Source: DASXUL01 sp036504855 (GTDB lineage: Bacteria > Armatimonadota > DTGP01 > JAKQQT01). Taken from it: a stretch of 64,000 bases of DNA. Location: contig DASXUL010000031.1 in assembly GCA_036504855.1 (NCBI GenBank), positions 1 through 64,000 on the forward strand. The letters are read 5' to 3'. A model generated the notes under the pieces. The model saw only the letters and a list, made by a program, of their open reading frames with translations, was not told where the DNA came from and searched no databases. Both the position numbers and the translations under genes were made by a program. Within the stretch, counting starts at the first letter, position 1; every line of letters starts with the position of its first letter. Below are positions 50,613-57,900 of the stretch, piece by piece.

Positions 50613-50998
50613 TGAGAGCGTACGCCGAGGCGTTGCGCCGCTTGCGCTGGAAATCCCATTCGCGCGACTGGTGGATGAAGCGCCTCGGCAAGGGCCTCCA
50701 GTACGCCGCATGGCTAGCGATGTGGGCCGTTTTCTGCGCCGCGTGGTTCGTTCACCCGTGGTGGATGAAGCTCTTGATGATTCCCTTGGGGGTCCTGACC
50801 CGGTACATCGTGCCCTACGTGATCCTGGGCGCGTTAGTCGTCGCCGCCGTCGCGGGGCGCGTTGTCGTTGTCATCGTCGGGAGCGTCGTCTTCGTGGTAC
50901 TGGGCATCCCATATCTCCTGTTCATCTACGTCCCCTTGCACGCCGAAGAGACTTACCGCCGGGACGGGTACCCGCCGAAGATCCGACCTTACCCCTAG
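50612..50998 (+). CDS. Small membrane protein after glcF
   Basis: 128 residues, family not recognised. A basic amphipathic start (MRAYAEALRRLRWKSHSRDWWMKR) is followed by hydrophobic segments (YAAWLAMWAVFCAAWFV, LLMIPLGVL, YVILGALVVAAVAGRVVVVIVGSVVFVVLGIPYLLFIYV) and a polar tail. The ATG at 50612 (or 50609) overlaps the glcF stop, and recN begins 4 bp after its own stop, so all three are probably one transcript. Confidence 0.65.
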   Translation: MRAYAEALRRLRWKSHSRDWWMKRLGKGLQYAAWLAMWAVFCAAWFVHPWWMKLLMIPLGVLTRYIVPYVILGALVVAAVAGRVVVVIVGSVVFVVLGIPYLLFIYVPLHAEETYRRDGYPPKIRPYP

Positions 50999-51001
50999 CC
51001 T

Positions 51002-52681
51002 ATGTTGTCTGAGATCCATATCCGCAATTTCGCGCTGATTGAGCGGCTGGACTTGCTCCTGGCGCCAGGGCTCAACATCGTCACGGGCGAAACGGGCGCC
51101 GGGAAGTCCATCTTCATCGACGCCATCAACGCCGTGTTGGGCGAGCGCACGGGCTCTGATGTGATCCGCAGCGGCGCGGAGCGGGCCAGCGTTGAGGGAG
51201 CCTTCAGCACGAACGATGCGCCCTCCGTAACAGCCCGCCTCGTTGAAGAAGGTCTGGATGATGAGGAGGACCTCCTCGTCCTCACCCGCGAGCTGGTGCG
51301 CGGCGGCCAGGGCGCGGCCCGCGTGAACGGCCGCCGCACGACGGTTGGCGTGCTGAGGTCCGTTGGCGATGGCCTCGTGGATGTGCACGGTCAGCACGAG
51401 CATCAGAGCCTGCTCTCCGTGGAGCGCCACGTGGACATACTGGACTCCTGGGGCGGCGCCGAGATCTGCGCTTTGCGCGAGCGCACGGCCGCGCTGCACG
51501 CCCAGTGGCGGGCCGCCCTCGCCGAGATGACCGCCCTCCAGATGGATGAGCGCGAGCGCGCCCGCCGCGTTGACCTCTACTCCTTCCAGGCCGATGAGAT
51601 TGAATCGGCCTCCCCCCAGCCCGGAGAGGACGAAGCCCTGATGGCGGATCGCATCCGCATCGGCGGCGCGGAGAAACTCGCCGCCGCCGCGGGCGAGGCG
51701 CATGACCTTCTCAACGGAGAGGGCGGCACGGCCGTGGAGGCCTTGGGCACGGCCATGAGCCGCCTGCGCGACGCTGTGCGCCTGGATGCCGCCCTCCAGC
51801 CGATGCTGGATTCCGTGGAAAACGCCTACTACACCGCCCAGGAAGCCGCGCGGGACCTTTCCGCCTACGTGGAGGGTGTAGAGTTCAGCCCGGAACGCCT
51901 GCAGGAAGTCGAGGACCGCCTGGACATCCTGCGCCGCCTCAAGCGGAAGTACGGCGATTCGCTGGAAGAGGTCATTGCCTATCGCGACCGAATTTCCGCG
52001 GAGCTTGAAGCGCTCCAGGGAGCGGACGCCCGCATCGAAGAGCTAACCGCCGAGATCGAGCGCATCCGCGGCGAGCTGGACATTGTGAACGGACAACTCC
52101 GGGCCCAACGACGCGAGGCGGGAGAGTCTCTGCGGCGCGCCATGGAACTGGAACTGGGGGACCTGGCGATGGAGAAAACGCGCGTGGAGGTTTCGCTTAC
52201 CCCCATCGACCCCACCGCCAAGGGCGCCGACCACGTGGAGTTCCTCATGTCTCCCAACCCCGGCGAGCCGCTGAAGCCGCTGGCGCGCATCGCCTCCGGC
52301 GGCGAGCTGAGCCGCCTCATGCTGGCGCTGAAGTCCGTGGTCGCCAAAGCGGATCCGGTGCCGGTTCTCGTTTTCGACGAGATCGACACGGGCGTCTCCG
52401 GCCGCCAGGCCGGCGTCATTGCCGCCAAGATGCGCGGCCTGGCCGCCTCCAGCCAGGTGCTGTGCGTCACCCACTCGCCCCAGATCGCTGCCGCGGCCGA
52501 CCAGCACTACGTCATCCGCAAGACGGTGGAAGGCGGCCGCACGCTGACCCACGTCACCCCGCTGGACGAAGCCGCCCGCGTGGAAGAGGTGGCCCGCATG
52601 CTGGCCGGAGCCTCGCCGACCGAGAGCGCCAGGGCGCACGCGCGCGCCCTGATCGCCGAGTTCCACGCCGCCCAACCATAA
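51002..52681 (+). CDS. recN: DNA repair protein RecN
   Basis: An SMC-like ATPase for double-strand break repair, 559 residues. The N-terminus MLSEIHIRNFALIERLDLLL and Walker A GETGAGKS (about 28-35) are followed by the characteristic VDVHGQHEHQSLL segment, a long coiled-coil middle (about 150-380) with an ERLQEVEDRLDILRRLKRKYG segment, the ABC signature ASGGELSRLMLALK and Walker B VLVFDEIDTGVSGRQA. The order recN-steA-mctB is the same as in many actinobacteria and some other phyla. Confidence 0.96.
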   Translation: MLSEIHIRNFALIERLDLLLAPGLNIVTGETGAGKSIFIDAINAVLGERTGSDVIRSGAERASVEGAFSTNDAPSVTARLVEEGLDDEEDLLVLTRELVRGGQGAARVNGRRTTVGVLRSVGDGLVDVHGQHEHQSLLSVERHVDILDSWGGAEICALRERTAALHAQWRAALAEMTALQMDERERARRVDLYSFQADEIESASPQPGEDEALMADRIRIGGAEKLAAAAGEAHDLLNGEGGTAVEALGTAMSRLRDAVRLDAALQPMLDSVENAYYTAQEAARDLSAYVEGVEFSPERLQEVEDRLDILRRLKRKYGDSLEEVIAYRDRISAELEALQGADARIEELTAEIERIRGELDIVNGQLRAQRREAGESLRRAMELELGDLAMEKTRVEVSLTPIDPTAKGADHVEFLMSPNPGEPLKPLARIASGGELSRLMLALKSVVAKADPVPVLVFDEIDTGVSGRQAGVIAAKMRGLAASSQVLCVTHSPQIAAAADQHYVIRKTVEGGRTLTHVTPLDEAARVEEVARMLAGASPTESARAHARALIAEFHAAQP

Positions 52682-52743
52682 AGACACAATGGCGCCGCGG
52701 TTTGGGATCTCTCGCGGGCCGCGTCTCGCGATAGACTACACTG

Positions 52744-53886
52744 ATGGTTCAACCACATACGATATCGGGGCCCGCCCGCGTGGGACGCCGCACCAAGGAG
52801 TTGGTTCGCCGCATCCAGCCGGGCGACGTAGCCGTGATATTCCATCGCGACCTCGACGCCATGGCGGCCAGCCAACTGGTGGAGCGCAGGCCGTGCGCGG
52901 TGGTCAACGCGGAGGCATCCACAAGCGGTCGCTACGTCAACGGCGGTCCGCGCGTGCTTCTGGAGGGCGGCATCCCGCTCTTCGACGCCACCGATGCCGA
53001 GTGGGCGGACGACATCCGGGATGGGGAGACGATCCGCGTTGCCGGCGCCGGCGTCTACCGAGGCGAGATCCGCCTCACCCGCGTGCGCGAGGTCACCGAA
53101 GCCACCCTGCAGGCCCAGCGAGCCGCCGCGCGCGACAACCTGGAAACCGAGATCGCCGCCTTCGCCGAGAACACGCTGCGTTACCTCGCGGACGATAAGG
53201 CGCTGCTGTTGAACCCCACGGACGTGCCCGCGACGGCTGTTAAGATCGACGGACGGCCGGCCCTCATCGTGGTGCGCGGCGAGGGCTACCGGGCGGACTT
53301 GGAGATGGTGAGGCCTTACGTAAAGGAGCAGCAGCCGGTGCTGATTGGCGTGGACGGCGGCGCCGATGCCCTGCTGGAGTGCGGATTCACCCCGGATATC
53401 CTTCTGGGCGACATGGACAGCGCATCGGACGACGCCATCCGGAAGGCCGGACAGGTGATCGTGCACGCATACGTAGACGGGCGGGCGCCCGGGCTGCAGC
53501 GCGTGCAGGCGCTGGGGCGGGACGTCACCACCTTCGCGGTACCCGGCACCAGCGAGGATGCCGCCATGTTGCTGGCCTATGAGCGCGGGGCATCATTGAT
53601 CGTGGCCGTTGGCACGCATTTCTCGCTGGAGGAGTTCCTGGACAAAGGGCGGGCCGGCATGGCCAGCACGTTTCTGGTGCGCCTGCGCGTAGGAGCGCGC
53701 CTCGTGGATGCCAAAGGGGTGTCGCGCCTCTACGGCGGCGGCATCCGGCCGCGCTACTTGCTGGCGCTCCTGGCGGCATCCGCCCTGCCTATCGCCATCG
53801 TTTTGCTGTTGTCGTCGCCGCTCAGCGACGCCGTGCGCCTGCTGGCGGTAAAGCTGCAGTTCTGGCTCTGGCGATTGAGACACTGA
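52744..53886 (+). CDS. steA: SteA-like cytokinetic-ring / thiamine-pyrophosphokinase-fold protein
   Basis: 380 residues. The N-terminal part (ISGPARVGRRTKELVRRIQPGDVAVIFHRDLDAMAA) is the SteA-specific domain. The middle has the thiamin-pyrophosphokinase catalytic fold (VLIGVDGGADALLECGFTPDILLGDMDSASD), and the C-terminal end has one membrane segment (YLLALLAASALPIAIVLLL). In Corynebacterium, SteA works with the membrane partner SteB at the division site. Here an mctB/SteB-type gene follows, separated by a repeat element. Confidence 0.88.
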   Translation: MVQPHTISGPARVGRRTKELVRRIQPGDVAVIFHRDLDAMAASQLVERRPCAVVNAEASTSGRYVNGGPRVLLEGGIPLFDATDAEWADDIRDGETIRVAGAGVYRGEIRLTRVREVTEATLQAQRAAARDNLETEIAAFAENTLRYLADDKALLLNPTDVPATAVKIDGRPALIVVRGEGYRADLEMVRPYVKEQQPVLIGVDGGADALLECGFTPDILLGDMDSASDDAIRKAGQVIVHAYVDGRAPGLQRVQALGRDVTTFAVPGTSEDAAMLLAYERGASLIVAVGTHFSLEEFLDKGRAGMASTFLVRLRVGARLVDAKGVSRLYGGGIRPRYLLALLAASALPIAIVLLLSSPLSDAVRLLAVKLQFWLWRLRH

Positions 53887-53984
53887 GGGAGTCATCAGTT
53901 GTCAGTGATCAGTCGTCAGTTCGGAGCCATTGGAGACGGCTCTACTCGGCGACTGACTACTGATGACTGACGACTGACAACTCA
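53887..53984. repeat. Heptad inverted-repeat element, copy F (inside steA-mctB)
   Basis: The incoming TCAGTTG/TCAGTGA/TCAGTCG units (53893-53919) lead to a GAGCC-ATTGGAGAC-GGCTC stem-loop (about 53925-53943). The outgoing GACTGACTAC/TGATGAC/TGACGAC/TGACAAC arm ends four bases before the mctB ATG. It begins directly after the steA stop codon. Confidence 0.85.
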
Positions 53985-53988
53985 TACC

Positions 53989-54873
53989 ATGATTGACTAC
54001 CGAACATATCTCACCGGCCTCGTGGCGGTTTTCCTGGCCCTCGGGTTGGGGATGCTCGTCGGCGCGGCCCTGGTTGGCTCTCCGTCCACGGTTCGCCAGC
54101 AGAAGGAACTGCGCACGCTGCAGAAGTCCTTCACCGAATTTCAGGAGCAGAACTCCGCCCTCCGATCGACGGCCGATGACGTTCGGGCAAGGCTGATGCG
54201 CGAGGATTCGGCGATGCGCGAGCTGATGCCGCGCTTCGTGGACGGCCGTCTTGCCGGCCGCCGAGTGGCGATCGTGCTGTGCGGACAGATGGATGACACC
54301 GCCTTCCTGGCTAACGTCAACGAGGCGCTATCGGCTGCCGGCGCGACGGTATCCAGCACCACGCGCGTGCCCGACGACTGGCTCCCCACGGACGAGGGGC
54401 GTGATTCGGTGGCGTCCGCCTTCGGGGTTCCCCGGCAGGAAGCCAGCGACGCCAAGCTCGGCGCGGCCCTGGGCTACGCGGTGGCGGCCGGACATGCGGA
54501 TCAGATTGCCGCCGCCGCCGACGCGGCCGCCGGGTTGCGTCTGGAAGGTGATTACTCGAAGCCCGTCCACGCCGCGCTGCTGATCACCGGAGCCACTACC
54601 GAGGAGCGTCAAACCGCCGCGCGTTTGGGGCTCACCCCGGAATCCGGCGTCCTCAACGGCCTTGCGGCCACCTCATTGCGCGTTGTGGCGGCCGAGCCCG
54701 ATGGCGAGGAACGCTTCTCCGTCCTGCCGATGCTCTTTCGCAAGGCCAACGCCACCGTGGACCACATCAACCTCGCCGCCGGCCAGCTCTCCGCCGTTTT
54801 CGGCCTCGCCGGTCGCGACGGGCACTTTGGCCTCAAGCGTTCCGCCGAACGCGCCATCCCGGAGATGCCCTAG
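53989..54873 (+). CDS. MctB/SteB-like membrane protein (DUF3186)
   Basis: 294 residues. The N-terminal membrane segment (YLTGLVAVFLALGLGMLVGAALV) is followed by a coiled coil (RQQKELRTLQKSFTEFQEQNSALRS segment) and an extracytoplasmic Rossmann-like domain (RRVAIVLCGQMDDTAFLANVNEALSAAGATV). Members are called copper-efflux pore MctB in Mycobacterium and SteB, the partner of SteA, in Corynebacterium. The position after recN-steA favours the SteB-type cell-envelope role; copper transport is less supported. Confidence 0.82.
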   Translation: MIDYRTYLTGLVAVFLALGLGMLVGAALVGSPSTVRQQKELRTLQKSFTEFQEQNSALRSTADDVRARLMREDSAMRELMPRFVDGRLAGRRVAIVLCGQMDDTAFLANVNEALSAAGATVSSTTRVPDDWLPTDEGRDSVASAFGVPRQEASDAKLGAALGYAVAAGHADQIAAAADAAAGLRLEGDYSKPVHAALLITGATTEERQTAARLGLTPESGVLNGLAATSLRVVAAEPDGEERFSVLPMLFRKANATVDHINLAAGQLSAVFGLAGRDGHFGLKRSAERAIPEMP

Positions 54874-54992
54874 GTCAGCAATCAGCAATCAGCATTCAGC
54901 CCGAAGGCCTCTGTCCATGAGACACCGCATCTCATGGACAGAGGCCTTCGGGCTGAATGCTGAATGCTGAATGCTGAATGCTGATTGCTGAC
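54874..54992. repeat. Heptad inverted-repeat element, copy G (perfect palindrome)
   Basis: Incoming TCAGCAA/TCAGCAT units (54875-54899) lead to a perfect stem of about 24 bp (GCCCGAAGGCCTCTGTCCAT and onward, mirrored after a CACCGCA loop), then outgoing TGAATGC/TGATTGC units to 54992. The arms extend symmetrically over both flanking stop codons, CTAGGTCAGC against GCTGACCTAG, so the element exactly fills the gap between convergent mctB and the protease gene. Confidence 0.9.
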
Positions 54993-57900
54993 CTAGAGTC
55001 CGGCTGCCGTCTTCGCCAGGCGGACGGCGTCGCGGATGTCCACGGTAACGGCCGAAGTTCCGGCGGTTTCCACGTTGAGGCGGGTTCGGTCGCCGGCGCT
55101 CGTCAGGCCGGACGCCAGACGAAGGGCATTGATGGCGTCGACCATGGTGGTTGGGCCGCCGCCGCAGCAAACCAGCGGGGTCCCGTTTATGACAAGGGCC
55201 CAGCAACCCAGCGTTCCCGTATCGCTGTTTGCCGAGTCGGTGACGGCCAGCGTCCAGACGCCCTCTGCATGGACGCCTTTCAGCCCCGCCAGCGGCTCCT
55301 CAGGCTGATAGCTGCCGGAGAACGGGGCAGTTCCGGCGGCGATGGCCGTCGTCGCCGCGTCATCGAACGTGGTGTAGACGCCGGCGCAGCTATTCGTCCC
55401 CGTGCCGATGTTCACTCCGTCCGCGCCCTCGTTGCCGAACAAGAGGATTTCCTGGCCGGTTGGCGCTCGCAGGACGATGCTGAGGTCGCTCACGTAAGTG
55501 TGGTTGATGCGCACTTTCGCCACGATGCTCTTGATGACCTGCGGCGCGGCAACCGTGAGGACGCTGTTCGTCGTAGTGAGATCCGGAATCGGCGTAACAG
55601 AGCCGGCATAGGTGTAGGTATTGGACGCCGCCGTGCCGAGAGCGCCCAGGTCATACGCCTTGGTCACGGTCCCGAGGTCGGCCAAGCCGTCCGTCAGGTG
55701 AAGCGACGCGACAATCGAGCCGCCGCAAAGCGCGTTCGCGGTCAGTCGAATCGACTTCTCGACGGTGGCGCCGGCCGCGATGACCCCGTAACTGACGTTC
55801 GACGTTAACGGCGCCACGCCGCCCGTTGGAAGAAGGTTGGCGCTGAGGTTCGCTGTGGCCGTGTTGCCGGTGTTCTTCAGGGGCACGGCGATGGTAACCG
55901 TCTCGTTCGGATCCACGGCGCCGTTGGCCGGCGAGCAGCCTTCCGCGGTGATGCGAGGCGTGCCCATGGCGATCGCCGGGCCACAGCAGGCTGTCGGCTG
56001 CGCCGTAACGTCCAAGCTCCAGCACCCCAGCGTGCCCGTGTCATCCGGGTAGGTATCGTACACGCGCAGCGTCCACACGCCCCCGGCCTGTTTGCCGATG
56101 AGTGACGCCAGCTTCTGGGTGGGCTGATACGACCCGGCGAAGGGCGCCGTGCCGCTGTGGATGCTGGTCGCGGCGGCATCGTCGAAAACCGTCACCGTGC
56201 CGGCGCATGTATTGGCTCCGGATCCGAGGTTCTGCCCGTTGTCGCCCGCGGAGGCATCGAGGATGACATCCGTGCCGTCGGGAGACGTGAGGATTATGTA
56301 GAGGTCGCTGACATAGGTGTGGTTCGCGCGCAGGCGCACCTTCAGGTTGGAGATGACGCCGATGTCTGGCACGGCGATAGTCCGCGTCAGCAGACTGTCG
56401 TCCGGGATGAGAAGCGGCGTGCCGGTGTCGGCATACACGGCCTGCACAGCGGAGCCCAGCTTGCCGCGATGGATGGCGTACGTAACGTCACTGCTGTCCA
56501 CGCCGTTCACGGTGAGGTGCAAGGTGATGACGTTGACGCCCCAGCAATCGCCCTTCACATACAGTTGGAACGGCTTCGCGGCCGCGGCGGTATCCGACCC
56601 AATGTCCCCATATGCCTGTGAGACCGTCACCGGGATCACGCCGCCCGTCGGCTGGAGGGTGGCGACCACGTTGTGCAGCGCCGACGCTCCGATGTTGCGC
56701 AGGCCCAGGTTCACGGTAACAAGCTCGGCGGGGTCGATCACGCCATTGCCGCCCCCGCAACCCTCGGCAACCAGAACGGCGCCGTTCGGCGCCGCGTCGC
56801 CAGGCGTGGCAACCGTGCAGGATCGATAGTCGCGTTTGGCGATGTCCAGGCGCCACGCGTAGAGCGCCACCCCCGAGTTGCCGCCGGAGTCTTCCATCAC
56901 CAGCGTCCACGGGCCGGCGATCGGCTTTCCGGCGAATACGGACAGCGGGTCCACTGGCCGGACGGCGCCAACGAACGGCGCCTCGGTTGTCTGCACAGAC
57001 TGGGCGGCGGAGTCGTCGAAGATGCAGAACGCGCCGGACTCGTCGTTGGCGCCCGAACCGAAGCCCGCTCCCGGGTATCCGGCGTCCGCGCTCAGCACCG
57101 CCGTTGTGCCGTCCGGGCCGATGAGCCGGATGGTAGCGTCCGTCGCCCAGGGGTGATCGGCGCGAACCGCCACCTTCAAGGCATCCACGGCGCCCTCATC
57201 GGAGACCGTGATCGTTTGCGAGATTGTGCCGCCGGAGTCTGGGGCCTGGGTAAGCGCGCGAGTGTAGAAGACGTCGGCGGCCGGCCCCAGCGCGCCGAGG
57301 CGCAACGGGTACGAGACCGAGCCCATCGCCGCGGCGCCGGACTGAAGGGTCAGCGTAGGCGAGATGGTGTCGCCCGGGTTCCCTGTGGCGGTGAAGCGAA
57401 TGGAGACCGCCGCCGTGGCGCCAATCGCGATGGAGCCCACTGTCTGCGTGCCCGAGACGGGAATAACGCCCGTCTGCTGAACCAGCGCGGCGGTGACGCC
57501 AGTGGCGGCCGCCGTGCCCACGTTGCGAAGGCCGAAGCTCACCGTCACGGTCTCATTGGGGTCCACCGCTGAGTTGCCGGGGGAACAGGACTCCACCGTA
57601 ACCGCGGCCGTCCCAGCCACGATGACCGGAACGGCCTGCTCCGTGATGTTCGAGGCCGCCAGGGCGAAATCCTGGTCCAGCGAGCTGCCGGAGCCGGGCA
57701 CGCCGTCCGAAACGATGTTCTTCGCCGTGACGATGATGGCCACATTACCCGAGACGCCGGCCGGTAGGAACACGGACTCCACGTTGTTGCGCACATCCGC
57801 GCGACCGCCGGTAGTGGAAACCGAGTTGCTGAATACGTTTCCCTGGTACGTCTTCCCGCCGATCAACACCTGGAGATCGAGGTCGTTATTGTAGGCGGCG

